Of a DNA stretch of 57,601 nt, positions 44,167 through 54,800 are shown piece after piece. A program made the translations under genes and the position numbers. The notes below the pieces were generated by a model that ran no database searches, was not told the DNA's origin, and was given only the letters and a program-made list of their open reading frames with translations. This stretch comes from JACNIZ01 sp964344765 (GTDB lineage Bacteria; Planctomycetota; UBA1135): assembly GCA_964344765.1 (NCBI GenBank), contig CAYFOM010000029.1, positions 1 through 57,601 of the forward strand, in the 5' to 3' direction. How positions within the stretch are numbered: position 1 is the first letter of the stretch; each line of letters opens with the position of its first letter.

Positions 44167-45393
44167 ATGCTCATCACTCCCCTCGGTGAATGGCTGCACA
44201 GCCTGCGCAAGCAGCGCGGCCGCACCATTTCGACGCTGATGGGCGTTGGTTGGGGGACTTTTGCCGTTGTCGCCATGCTGGCGTTTAGTGCCGGATTGGA
44301 AGACTTGTTGAGCGAGCGCCAAGATGGCATGGGCAGGGGCGTGGTGGTGACCTGGATCAATCAAACCACCATTTCGCACAACGGTTTTCCCAAAGGGCGG
44401 CAGCTGCTCGCCACCGATGAAGACATTCTCGCACTGAAGGACGACGTCGACGGTATCGCCGAGGTCAGTCCGGAATACGTGCGCTGGGAAAGCTTTGCCA
44501 TCGGCGACAAACAGTTCCGCGCAATTTTGAATGGCGTGTTTCCCGAATATCGCGATTTGCGTTCGATGCGCCCGCAAACTGGCGGTCGGTTCTTGAACGA
44601 GCAAGACCAACAGCATGCGCGGCGAGTGATGTTTTTAGGCGACAAAATCAAACGCCAAATCCTCGGTGACGCCGACGCCATCGGTGCGCAAGTCGTGATG
44701 GCTGGTACGCCGTTCACCGTCATTGGCGTTTTGGAGCCAAAGCTGCAGGACAGCGATTACAACGGCAGTGATGAATCGCGGATTTGCATCCCAGCATCCA
44801 CTTATCGGCGCATCTTCGGCGATCGCTGGGTAGATAACTTCGTCTTCCGCGCCGCCGATCCGATGCAAGCCTCAGCGGTGATTGACGGCGTTTACCAAGT
44901 GTTGGGCAGGCGATTGAATTTTGATCCGCGCGATCGAGATGCCCTCAACGTTTGGGATACATCGGAAACGGAAAAAATACGCAGCACCATCTTCACGGCG
45001 ATGGATTTTATGGCTGCGCTAGCCGGAACCCTGACCTTGTTCGTCGGCGGCTTAGGCGTCGGCAATTTGATGTTTCAACTGGTCAAACGCCGCACGCGCG
45101 AAATCGGAATTCAAATGGCTGTCGGTGCCAAGTCGCGCTGGATTCTCAATGAAATCCTGCTGCAGACTTTGCTGCTGGTAGCCGCCGGCGGATTTCTTGG
45201 ATTTGCCGGTGCTTGGTTGCTGACAACGGTGATCGCGATGACGCCGCTGACCGAATCGCTCGGCTACCCGCACATTTCCATCCCCGTCGCGATCACCACG
45301 ATCGTTTTGCTCGCCGCCGTAGGTCTAGCCGCCGGCTATTACCCGGCGCGACGTGCGGCTCAACTCGACCCGGTGGAGGCGTTGAACGACTGA
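44167..45393 (+). CDS. ABC transporter permease (MacB/FtsX family), first
   Basis: A 408-residue permease. The first helix (THMGVGWGTFAVVAML-type segment near residues 20-40) is followed by a ~220-residue periplasmic MacB-PCD domain containing GGRFLNEQDQQHARRVMFLGDKIKRQ and GTPFTVIGVLEPK. Three C-terminal helices carry the FtsX motif RRTREIGIQMAVGAKSRWIL and end YYPARRAAQLDPVEALND. It is 6 bp after the adaptor gene. It pairs with the second permease (45425) as a heterodimer driven by the ATPase at 46639. The stop overlaps an ATG by TGATG; see the note on the next gene. Confidence 0.88.
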   Translation: MLITPLGEWLHSLRKQRGRTISTLMGVGWGTFAVVAMLAFSAGLEDLLSERQDGMGRGVVVTWINQTTISHNGFPKGRQLLATDEDILALKDDVDGIAEVSPEYVRWESFAIGDKQFRAILNGVFPEYRDLRSMRPQTGGRFLNEQDQQHARRVMFLGDKIKRQILGDADAIGAQVVMAGTPFTVIGVLEPKLQDSDYNGSDESRICIPASTYRRIFGDRWVDNFVFRAADPMQASAVIDGVYQVLGRRLNFDPRDRDALNVWDTSETEKIRSTIFTAMDFMAALAGTLTLFVGGLGVGNLMFQLVKRRTREIGIQMAVGAKSRWILNEILLQTLLLVAAGGFLGFAGAWLLTTVIAMTPLTESLGYPHISIPVAITTIVLLAAVGLAAGYYPARRAAQLDPVEALND

Positions 45394-45424
45394 TGCCGGA
45401 TTTACGAACGGAGGTTTGCCGCTA

Positions 45425-46642
45425 ATGGAACTCTGGGCGGAGCGTCGACGCATTGGCTTGGTCGCACTTGGCGTGGCGTGGGGCACTCTGGCGCTGACCC
45501 TATTGCTTGCCGTTGGCCAGAGCTTCGTGGAAGCGACCAATCAGACCATTTCCAATTTCGGCGACAACCTCATCCGCGTCGCCGGTAACGCGACCACGTT
45601 GCCGTATCGCGGACTGGCTTCAGGCCGTGCCATCGGCTTGGTCGAAGCCGACGCCGAGCTGCTCGCCCGCGCGGTCCCGCAAGCCCATACGGTGGCACTG
45701 GAGTATTCGCGCGGCGGCAGCAACTCACTGCGTTTCGGCCAGCAAATCGTTTCCGTTCCGGTAGGCGGTTCCGGACCAGCCTTCCAAAAGATTCGCGGCA
45801 TGATCCCGCAAGCCGGCGGGCGTTTCATCAACGAGCGCGACGTGCGCGAACACCGACGCGTTTGCTTTTTGGGTCACCACACCAAACAACGCTTATTTGG
45901 CGACAGCGACCCCGTCGGCGCACGCGTGGAATTGCAGGGAACGCCGTTCACCGTCGTCGGCGTGCGCCGCGAGCACGTGTCGGTGTCGGGCTATAACGGC
46001 GACGACCGCGACAAGGTGATGATCCCGTACACCACCTTCCGCGATCTTTATGGCTGGACCAACATCTCGCACCTAATGATTGCACTCAACAACCCGCGCG
46101 ACGTCGACGCCGCGTTGGACGCCGTTTATCAAACCCTCGGTACGCGTAAGGGCTTCCACGCGCATGATCGCGATGCGTTAAGCGTGATGGATTACATCGC
46201 CCTGCGCGACATGATCAACGGCATGCTCGACGGCAACCGCTACCTCAACATGATCGTCGGTATCTTTGGATTGTTGGTTGCGATGCTCGGTGTGATGAAC
46301 GTGATGTACGTCATGGTCGAAGAACGCAGCCGCGAAATCGGTATTCGCATGGCGTTGGGTGCACGCCGTAGTCAAGTGCTGCGCGAGCGATTGAGTGAAG
46401 GCATCGTCGTCACTCTGCTCGGCGGAGGTGTAGGTATGGCGTTATGCGCCGGGCTGTTCGCTTTGCTCGAAAGCATCGACCCCGGTCCCGATGTGCGCGC
46501 TTACCTTGGCCATCCGGCATTATCGGTTGGACTTGGCAGCGCCATCGTCGTCACCTTAGGCATAGCCGGTTGTTTGGCCGGCTGGTTCCCGGCACGCCGC
46601 GCGGCGATGCTTGACCCCATTCAAACCCTGCGCGAGGAATGA
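45425..46642 (+). CDS. ABC transporter permease (MacB/FtsX family), second
   Basis: A ~405-residue permease homologous to the preceding one: GGRFINERDVREHRRVCFLGHHTKQR, GTPFTVVGVRREHV, RSREIGIRMALGARRSQVL and the final WFPARRAAMLDPIQTLREE. The start is ambiguous. The ATG at 45425 overlaps a stop as TAATG; a TTG at 45416 is also in frame. The ATG at 45393 overlapping the previous stop begins a 10-codon frame (MPDLRTEVCR) that ends at that TAA. If one base were missing near 45420 the two would join into a natural FtsX N-terminus. Its stop overlaps the ATPase start. Confidence 0.83.
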   Translation: MELWAERRRIGLVALGVAWGTLALTLLLAVGQSFVEATNQTISNFGDNLIRVAGNATTLPYRGLASGRAIGLVEADAELLARAVPQAHTVALEYSRGGSNSLRFGQQIVSVPVGGSGPAFQKIRGMIPQAGGRFINERDVREHRRVCFLGHHTKQRLFGDSDPVGARVELQGTPFTVVGVRREHVSVSGYNGDDRDKVMIPYTTFRDLYGWTNISHLMIALNNPRDVDAALDAVYQTLGTRKGFHAHDRDALSVMDYIALRDMINGMLDGNRYLNMIVGIFGLLVAMLGVMNVMYVMVEERSREIGIRMALGARRSQVLRERLSEGIVVTLLGGGVGMALCAGLFALLESIDPGPDVRAYLGHPALSVGLGSAIVVTLGIAGCLAGWFPARRAAMLDPIQTLREE

Positions 46643-47313
46643 CCATGATCCAACTGGAACAAGCCTGCCGTACTTACGCCAGCGGTGAAAACCAAGTGCG
46701 CGCGTTGGATCACGTCGACTTGGCCATCGAGGCGGGGGAGTACTTGTCGATCCTCGGTCCGTCCGGTTCCGGCAAGTCGACGCTGATGCACATCCTCGGC
46801 TGTCTCGATTCGTTGAGCAGCGGCGTCTACCGTTTCGACGGCGCCGATGTTTCCCAGCTCGACGTCAATCAAATGGCGGCGATTCGCAATCGCGCCATTG
46901 GATTTGTATTTCAACGCTTTCACTTACTACCGCGAGCTACCGCCCAGCAAAACGTCGAAATGCCGATGCGCCTAGGCGGAGTGGGGCGCGCCGAAAGAGA
47001 GCGGCGTGCAGCAGATTTACTGCGCCAAGTTGGATTAGCCGATCGCCTCGACCACCGACCCTCGCAATTGTCAGGCGGTCAGCAACAGCGCGTCGCCATC
47101 GCCCGCGCCCTGGCCAATCAGCCGAAGCTGGTGCTTGCCGACGAGCCGACCGGAAATCTCGATTCCCAATCCGGCGCCGAAGTCATCGAGCTACTCGAAC
47201 AACTGCACCGCGACGGCACCACCGTCGCCATCGTCACCCACGACGCCGCGCTCGCCGCCCGCACCCCGCGCGTGATTCGCATGCTGGATGGCCAGGTCGT
47301 TTCTGACGAATAG
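46639..47313 (+). CDS. ABC transporter ATPase (MacB/LolD family)
   Basis: A 224-residue ATP-binding subunit. Walker A is GPSGSGKST, the Q-loop is in FVFQRFHLLPRATAQQN, the signature LSGGQQQRVAIARALA, Walker B LVLADEPTGNLDS and the switch His in VTHDAALAAR. The MPMRL and LLPRATAQQNVEMP region is typical of LolD/MacB-type exporters. Start ATG overlaps the permease stop (ATGA); a second ATG two codons on is possible. It powers the two permeases upstream. Confidence 0.94.
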   Translation: MTMIQLEQACRTYASGENQVRALDHVDLAIEAGEYLSILGPSGSGKSTLMHILGCLDSLSSGVYRFDGADVSQLDVNQMAAIRNRAIGFVFQRFHLLPRATAQQNVEMPMRLGGVGRAERERRAADLLRQVGLADRLDHRPSQLSGGQQQRVAIARALANQPKLVLADEPTGNLDSQSGAEVIELLEQLHRDGTTVAIVTHDAALAARTPRVIRMLDGQVVSDE

Positions 47314-47431
47314 CGGCCTTTCGGCGAATTTTTGCTTCACTTAAGGAAATCAGAAAACCGATGGTTTGCTTGGGATAGATTGCAAAACCCCCGAACCATT
47401 CCCATCCCCCCTTTCTTCCAGGAGAAACACT

Positions 47432-50371
47432 GTGAAATCTAGGATCTTGTTGTGGCCGGCCCTCGCTCTGGCTGCAGGCCTTTCGGCCCCCGCGCTAACT
47501 GCGCAGCAGGCCGACGCCGAAAAAATCACCGAGGTGCGCGCCAACACTTACACGCGCAGCACCCAGCAAAACGCCAGTTTGGATATTGCTCAGGACGGCC
47601 GCACGCTGGTCGCTTGGGGCAGCCGCCGCCAGGAAATGGGTAGCTACGGCATTTTCGCCCAGCTGTTCGACCCCCTCGGCCGCGCAATCGGCACCGAGTT
47701 GCATATCAACAACTACATGCCCGGCGGCCAAATCGAGCCTTCGGTCACCTTCGCCGCCGACGGCAGTGCATGGGTGGCGTGGACCTCGTTCGGGCACCAA
47801 GATGGGCAAGCCGCTGGCATCTTCATGCGCAAGGTGGCCAACAACGCCGACGGCAATTTTGAAGCTCAAGGCGCCGACATCGCCGTCAACCAGACCGTGT
47901 TCGGGGATCAGGTTGACCCAGCGATGACCGCATTGGCAAACGGCAACTTAGTCGTCACTTGGCTGAGTTCGCATGAAGGCAGCAAGGTCGCTTATGGTCG
48001 TGTGTTCAACTCGGCCGGCGAGCCGCAGGGTGATGAATTCCGTTTGTCGCAAGCCGAGGCGGGTCAAGAGGCAATGCCTTGCGTGGCCGCATTGGAGAAC
48101 GGTTTCGTAACTGCTTGGGCACGCACTCAAGCCGACAACAAGACCCCGGCCGGAATCTTCGGTCGTCGTTTTGATGCCACCGGTAAAGCCGTTGGTGGTG
48201 AAATGGTGCTGAGCAGCACTTCGGGCACGCAGGCGATTGAGCCGTCGTTGGATTCCAACGGCAGCGACACTTTTGCCGTTGCCTGGATGAGCTTGGATTC
48301 CGGTATGGAATACCAGGCCAACGCGCGCCTTTACAGCGCCGACGGCGCCGCCAAGAGCAAGACCTGGACTTCGCCTTTGGCCGAAAGCGGTTATCGCACC
48401 GGCGCCACCGTGGCGATGGGTGCAGGTGGCGCATACACCGTGCTGTTCAACCACAACGGCGACATGGTGTTCGACGAGAAAGGCAAGCCGAGCATTCCGG
48501 TTTCGATCTATCGTCAAGACTTCAATGCCGACGGCATCGCTCAAGGAGAAACCGTTTGCTCGACCGGAAGTGTCGATGCCAAGCGCAACATGCAAGTCGG
48601 CTTGAACAGCCGTCATGCCGCGCGCGGTTCGATGGGGCAGTTGGCATACGCTTGGAACGGCTCGATCGAGGAAGATGGCAACGCCGTCGGCCTGACCGTG
48701 CACGCTCCGGCCGATTTGGAAATCGCCGCACCGGCCGCCGTCGAGCGCGTCGCTGCTTTGGCCGACCTGACTCGCGCCGATGTCGACAACCAAGTCGCAC
48801 CGCCGGAATGGGATCCGAACTGGGTCGATGATTCCGATAACTGGGAGCCGGGCGGACGCGCCGGTACCGGTTTCAAAGCGTTTAACAGCACCGGTTGGGT
48901 GCCGCCGGACCCGGATATCGCAGTGGGTCCGAACCACATCGTCGCCGTTGTCAACGTCGACATGAAGTTCTACGACAAGGACGGCAACCAGCAGTGGAGC
49001 GGCGGTTTGGAGTCGTTCTTCGGCACCAACGGTTTCGTTTTTGACCCGGTCGCGCTTTACGACCCGCACGCTGATCGTTTCGTCATTGCAACAGCCGAAC
49101 ACGCCAGCAACGGCGACGACATGTTTGGCATCGCCATCTCCGACGACGGCGACCCGAACGGAACTTGGCACAAGTACCGCGTCAACGTCAACAGCATCTG
49201 CGGTTTCATCGACTTTGAGAACCTCGGTTGCTCGACCGATGCTTACTTCGTGACTGCCGACTGCTTCAGCGGTGGCGGCAACTACATTCACGTCGTCGAT
49301 AAGTCGTCAGTGTTGAGTGGTGGAGCGATTTCGGTGAACAGCATTCAGGCGAAGACCTCTTTGCTGTCCAATGCTTGCACCAAGAACTACGACGACGGCA
49401 CAGGTTACTTCGCCAGCTCGTGGACCTTGGGTTCGCCTAAGCTGAAGCTCTATGCGGTCGAAGATCCGGCCGGAGCAGCCGTGTTCCACAAAGTCAACTT
49501 GGACGTCGGTGCATGGAGCTCGCCTCCGGGCGCCGTGCAGTTGGGTTCGTCGAACCGCGTTTCGACCATCGACACACGAATCAAAAACGGCGTTGTTCGT
49601 GATGGCTTCATGTACCTCTGTCATAACGTCGGGCACGCCGGCGTCGCCAAGGTGCGTTGGTACAAGATCAATCTCAACGGCTGGCCGACCTCGGGCAGCA
49701 ACCCGACGCTGGATGACAGCGGATACGTCGATGCCGGAAGCGGCGTCTACACCTGGTTTGGTGACATCAACGTCGACGCCGACGGCACCATGGCGATTGC
49801 TTATAACCAGTCGTCCGCCAGTCAGTACGTCGGCGTGAACGCCGCTTACCGCGATCCGGGCGACCCGGCCGGTACGCTGAAGAACCACCAGGAACTGCAG
49901 ATCTCTACCAGTGCCGAAACCGGTTCACGCTGGGGTGACTACTCCGGTTTGGAACTGGACCCGACCGTCGCCGGTCGTTTCTGGTGCCACCACGAGTATC
50001 GAACCACCAGCTGGCGTACTTGGGCGGGCATTCTCGACACCGAAGGTGGAATCACTTATGACCTGGTCTTGACCATCAATGGTTCCCTGCAAAGTGGTGC
50101 GCAAAACAGCGCCACCATCAGCCAGTCAACCAGCGGTGCCACGGCATACCTGTTCAACGGTAGTGATCACGGCAGCAGCACCATTCCTGGCTTGGGCATC
50201 GACTTGCAAATCGCCAACGCGGTTCAAGTCGCGCAAAAAGCAGTCAACGTTTGGGGCTTCGCCACGATCACCAAGAACCTGCCACCGGCACTCTCCGGCA
50301 TGACGGTCTACCTTCAAGCCGCAGATTCCAACGGATTGCTGTCGCCGGTTGTCGTCGACACGATTCTTTGA
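47432..50371 (+). CDS. Large secreted beta-propeller-type protein (intact paralogue)
   Basis: A 979-residue protein with a GTG start preceded by AGGAG at a good distance. The upstream in-frame ATG at 47366 would hide the signal peptide (VKSRILLWPALALAAGLSAP). Residues ~30-330 have repeats like DGRTLVAWGSRRQEMGSYGIFAQ, and a linker PPEWDPNW follows. A second repeat region includes GWVPPDPDIAVGPNHIVAVV, VFDPVALYDPHADRFVIATAE and SETGSRWGDY-like motifs. Residues 875-979 are the shared C-terminal domain ending VVDTIL. It is a full-length paralogue of the frameshifted gene at 30.9-33.9 kb. Probably surface-exposed; ligand or enzymatic role unknown. Confidence 0.8.
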   Translation: MKSRILLWPALALAAGLSAPALTAQQADAEKITEVRANTYTRSTQQNASLDIAQDGRTLVAWGSRRQEMGSYGIFAQLFDPLGRAIGTELHINNYMPGGQIEPSVTFAADGSAWVAWTSFGHQDGQAAGIFMRKVANNADGNFEAQGADIAVNQTVFGDQVDPAMTALANGNLVVTWLSSHEGSKVAYGRVFNSAGEPQGDEFRLSQAEAGQEAMPCVAALENGFVTAWARTQADNKTPAGIFGRRFDATGKAVGGEMVLSSTSGTQAIEPSLDSNGSDTFAVAWMSLDSGMEYQANARLYSADGAAKSKTWTSPLAESGYRTGATVAMGAGGAYTVLFNHNGDMVFDEKGKPSIPVSIYRQDFNADGIAQGETVCSTGSVDAKRNMQVGLNSRHAARGSMGQLAYAWNGSIEEDGNAVGLTVHAPADLEIAAPAAVERVAALADLTRADVDNQVAPPEWDPNWVDDSDNWEPGGRAGTGFKAFNSTGWVPPDPDIAVGPNHIVAVVNVDMKFYDKDGNQQWSGGLESFFGTNGFVFDPVALYDPHADRFVIATAEHASNGDDMFGIAISDDGDPNGTWHKYRVNVNSICGFIDFENLGCSTDAYFVTADCFSGGGNYIHVVDKSSVLSGGAISVNSIQAKTSLLSNACTKNYDDGTGYFASSWTLGSPKLKLYAVEDPAGAAVFHKVNLDVGAWSSPPGAVQLGSSNRVSTIDTRIKNGVVRDGFMYLCHNVGHAGVAKVRWYKINLNGWPTSGSNPTLDDSGYVDAGSGVYTWFGDINVDADGTMAIAYNQSSASQYVGVNAAYRDPGDPAGTLKNHQELQISTSAETGSRWGDYSGLELDPTVAGRFWCHHEYRTTSWRTWAGILDTEGGITYDLVLTINGSLQSGAQNSATISQSTSGATAYLFNGSDHGSSTIPGLGIDLQIANAVQVAQKAVNVWGFATITKNLPPALSGMTVYLQAADSNGLLSPVVVDTIL

Positions 50372-50429
50372 TTTGTTGATGGTGTTTTGATGCACCATCC
50401 CCCCCGTGGTCACACGGGTTAATCTGAGT

Positions 50430-50467
50430 CCACGGATGTTTGTTCATCCGTGGATTCTTTTTTTATT
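50430..50467 (+). terminator. Intrinsic terminator
   Basis: A 9-bp stem CCACGGATG/CATCCGTGG with loop TTTGTT, followed by ATTCTTTTTTTATT. It ends the large secreted-protein gene. Confidence 0.85.
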
Positions 50468-50477
50468 GGGTTCAGGT

Positions 50478-50553
50478 GGTTTTCGTGGGGTCGCCTCCGC
50501 GGCAAGGCTGCGCTGCGCTTCGCAAAAGCCGCTGAGGCGACCCCACGAAAACC
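50478..50553. repeat. Hairpin element, type C
   Basis: Two perfectly complementary 19-nt arms (50478-50496 and 50535-50553) enclose a 38-nt core (50497-50534) with an inner GCGGC/GCCGC stem and a GCGCTTCGC segment. Arm length and nested design match the two elements at 27.4-28.0 kb, but the core is unrelated apart from a GCTTCGC string. It again lies directly after a terminator. A single copy is seen in the window. Confidence 0.75.
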
Positions 50554-50792
50554 CGGCAAGCACCACAAAAACAGAATTCACAGCGAGCCGAATACACGAA
50601 CCCATCCAAACTATTGTGCGTGCGAAGAGGGGCTCTTTCCTCGTCATCCCACAGCCACGGAAATCAGCATGGAGTCGATGGGGGCCGCCCTCCAAAAACT
50701 ACCCGAATCCAAAAAACAACTCTGCGTGAATCCCTCAGAATTCTCACCCACTCGAAAGAAATAAACCGCCTCCACCCAGTTATTCTTCCCAA
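50554..50792. other. Gene-poor spacer
   Basis: About 240 bp between hairpin element C and the yihY-like gene. I see no convincing gene, RNA or strong inverted repeat here. Short frames crossing it also cross the hairpin and show no family similarity. It presumably contains the promoter of the downstream genes. Confidence 0.5.
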
Positions 50793-51673
50793 ATGGAACA
50801 GTTACCATCCGCACGACGTCTACGGGATTCGATTGTTGAGTTTATCGAGCGGTTTTGGAAAGCGATGAGGGAAGAGGACCTCGGAGCTATTGCTGCGGGA
50901 ATGACTTATTATTTTATGTTGGCATTGTTCCCGCTGTTGATTTTGGCGGTTTGGATTTTGGATATGTTGCCGTTGAGGGGGGATATGTCGGCGTTCATTT
51001 CGCGGGTGTTTACCAATGTGACGCCGGAGTTGGGGCGGCTGATTCAGGGGCACTTGGAGGAGTTTGCCACGCGTCGGCCTTCGGGTGGATTGTTGGTGTG
51101 GGCGTTTGCGGCTTTATGGGCGGCGTCGCGTGGTGTCGGGGGTGCTCGCAAGGGTTTAAACCGGGTGTTTCGGGCGACGAAGAAACGCAATTTTGCCAAG
51201 CTGCGGATGATGGATTTGGTGATTACTTTGTGCGGGATTTTGTTCGTCGGCGTGGCGATTGCTTTGTTGCTCAGCGGGCGGCATTTTGCCGAGTATTTGT
51301 GCCGGATTTTTAATTGGGAGTCGAGTTTTGGTATCGCTTACAGCTTTGTGCACTGGCCGCTGATTGTGTTGCTGCTGTTGGCGGGGGTGGTGCTGGCTTA
51401 CCGCTATTTGCCGTCGCGCAAGCTGCCGTTTCGGGTTTTGCTTTACGGCGCGATTCCGACGGTGATGGGGTGGTTGTTTTTGGGAGGCAGTTTTCGTTTG
51501 TGGCTGCGCTCAATGGCAAATTTCGACCGCATTTACGGCAGCCTTACCAGTTTCTTCCTGATGATGGTATTTTTGTGGATGCTCTCCCTGTTCCTGCTGA
51601 TCGGCGGCCAAACCGCGTCGGTGATGGCGGACAAAGAAGAAACCGAACAGCCTGAACCGGGTTCAGAAAACTG

Positions 51674-51674
<1 letters not shown>
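50793..51674 (+). CDS. YihY/BrkB-family inner-membrane protein
   Basis: A 293-residue membrane protein with about six helices. The family pattern is ALAAGMTYYFMLALFPLLI-like at 31-50 (here GAIAAGMTYYFMLALFPLLI). It continues with RGVGGARKGLNRVF, YRYLPSRKLPFRVLLYGAIPT, and YGSLTSFFLMMVFLWMLSLFLLIGGQ. The family was once annotated as ribonuclease BN; that activity belongs to another gene, and the role of YihY proteins is uncertain. The stop overlaps the start of the DUF1800 gene (TGATG). Confidence 0.9.
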
Positions 51675-53320
<1,646 letters not shown>

Positions 53321-53397
53321 AGCTGCGAATGGCCAAGGCCGAACCATAGTTCCGCAATCGTAGAAACCGCATCCTTCATTCGTTAGGATGCGGATGC

Positions 53398-54111
53398 ATG
53401 AAAAAGATTGCGGTCGTGCTGTGCGGAGCGGGAAGGTTTGATGGGTCCGAGATCCACGAATCGGTGCTGACCTTATTGCACCTCAATCGCGGCGGAGCCA
53501 ACGTGCGCTGTTTCGCTCCCGACGCGCCGCAATGGGCGGTTTGCGAGCATTTTGAAGGCGCCGAACTGGATGGCCACAGCCGCAACCAACTGGCGGAAGC
53601 CGCGCGCATCGCCCGCGGTGACGTAGAGCCGTTGAGTGAAGCCAATGCTGAGGAGTTCGACGCATTGGTTTTGCCCGGTGGGGCGGGTGCGGCGCATAAC
53701 TTGTGTAACTTTGCCTCCACCGGCGCCGAGGGTCAGGTGATTCCTGATTTGCAGCAGTTGATTGCCGGCTTTCATCGGAGCGGCAAGCCTATCGGTGCGA
53801 TTTGTATCGCACCCGCGATCGTGGCGTTGGCTTTGGGCCCGAATGCTGCGGCAGCGCGGGAAGGCGGAAATGCAGCGACTGCAGCCGGCGCATCGCCGCC
53901 ACAGCTGACCTTAGGACCCGTCGGCGAAGGCCCAGCTGCCGAGGCGGCGAAAACAGGCGTGGAAATGGTGGCTTGCGCGGTGGATCAGATTCACGTCGAT
54001 TCGAGCAACCGATTGGTTTCGACACCCGCTTACATCCTCGGTCCCGACATTGCGTCGGTGGACCAAGGAATCGGCAAATTAGTAAGCCAAGTATTGGAGA
54101 TGGTGGAATGA
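53398..54111 (+). CDS. elbB: ElbB-family glyoxalase / DJ-1-like protein
   Basis: A 237-residue class I glutamine amidotransferase-like protein. It aligns well with E. coli ElbB: MKKIAVVLCGAGRFDGSEIH, ALVLPGGAGAAHNLCNFAS, and the nucleophile Cys136 in GAICIAPA, then VSTPAYILGPDIA and GIGKLVSQVL. ElbB has weak glyoxalase activity and has been linked to isoprenoid biosynthesis. This version carries an Ala/Gly/Glu-rich insert (about 148-175) absent from the enteric protein. The stop overlaps the next gene (ATGA). Confidence 0.92.
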   Translation: MKKIAVVLCGAGRFDGSEIHESVLTLLHLNRGGANVRCFAPDAPQWAVCEHFEGAELDGHSRNQLAEAARIARGDVEPLSEANAEEFDALVLPGGAGAAHNLCNFASTGAEGQVIPDLQQLIAGFHRSGKPIGAICIAPAIVALALGPNAAAAREGGNAATAAGASPPQLTLGPVGEGPAAEAAKTGVEMVACAVDQIHVDSSNRLVSTPAYILGPDIASVDQGIGKLVSQVLEMVE

Positions 54112-54788
54112 CTCAATTTTTCCCGCGCAAGCAAAATCGATTTGCCGTGTGGCTGCGCAAGTACCGCTACGTTTGGGTGCTGATGTTCGCGTTGTTTGGC
54201 GTTCTGCCGCTGGCCGCCGACCAATACGTGGCCGCCGTTTCCGAGGCCGACATTTACGAAGATCCGGCGCTGGTGCCGGAACGCCGCGTGGCGCTGGTAT
54301 TGGGCACCGGCAAGTGGGCGCCCAGCGGGCGAATCAATCTGTTTTATAAATACCGCATCGAAGCGGCGCTGACGCTTTACCAAACCGGCAAGGTCGAACG
54401 CATTCTGGTCAGTGGCGACAATTCGCGTGCCGATTACGACGAGCCCACGCAAATGCGCGATGATCTGATCCAACTCGGCGTTCCGGCCGACCACATCATT
54501 CGCGATTACGCCGGCTTCCGCACGCTGGATTCCGTCATCCGTGCCAAAGAAGTCTTTGGCCTAGACAGCTTTACCGTCGTATCGCAACGCTTCCACTGCT
54601 TGCGCGCCGTTTACCTTGCCCAAGCGGCCGACGTCGACGCCGTGGGTTACTGCGCACGCGAAGTCGGCGGCGCCACCGGCGTCAAAATCCGCTTGCGCGA
54701 AGTCCTGGCCAGAACTCAGGCGGTTGTGGATTTGAACATCCTGAACCGCCAACCCAAGTTTTTGGGACCGCAAGAGACAATCTCTTAA
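54108..54788 (+). CDS. SanA/YdcF-like (DUF218) membrane protein
   Basis: A 226-residue protein with one N-terminal helix (about 19-37, YRYVWVLMFALFGVLPLAA). A DUF218 domain follows: RRVALVLGTGKWAPSGRINLFYKYRIEAA, VERILVSGDNSRADYDEPTQM, and SQRFHCLRAVYLAQ. SanA in E. coli is needed for normal envelope permeability, and the DUF218 group is associated with envelope polysaccharide metabolism. The start overlapping the elbB stop is preferred; the open frame extends upstream within elbB and is not used there. Confidence 0.88.
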   Translation: MTQFFPRKQNRFAVWLRKYRYVWVLMFALFGVLPLAADQYVAAVSEADIYEDPALVPERRVALVLGTGKWAPSGRINLFYKYRIEAALTLYQTGKVERILVSGDNSRADYDEPTQMRDDLIQLGVPADHIIRDYAGFRTLDSVIRAKEVFGLDSFTVVSQRFHCLRAVYLAQAADVDAVGYCAREVGGATGVKIRLREVLARTQAVVDLNILNRQPKFLGPQETIS

Positions 54789-54800
54789 GCTATCCGTCCG

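Noticed and set aside
47948..49291. A 447-codon antisense frame within the large secreted-protein gene, and similar ones at 29381-30751, 18791-20134 and 1444-2439
   Set aside because: All lie opposite strongly supported genes, have no family similarity, and are explained by codon bias.
50450..50764. A 104-codon frame after the terminator at 50430
   Set aside because: It runs through the T tract and hairpin element C and has no domain or ribosome-binding site.
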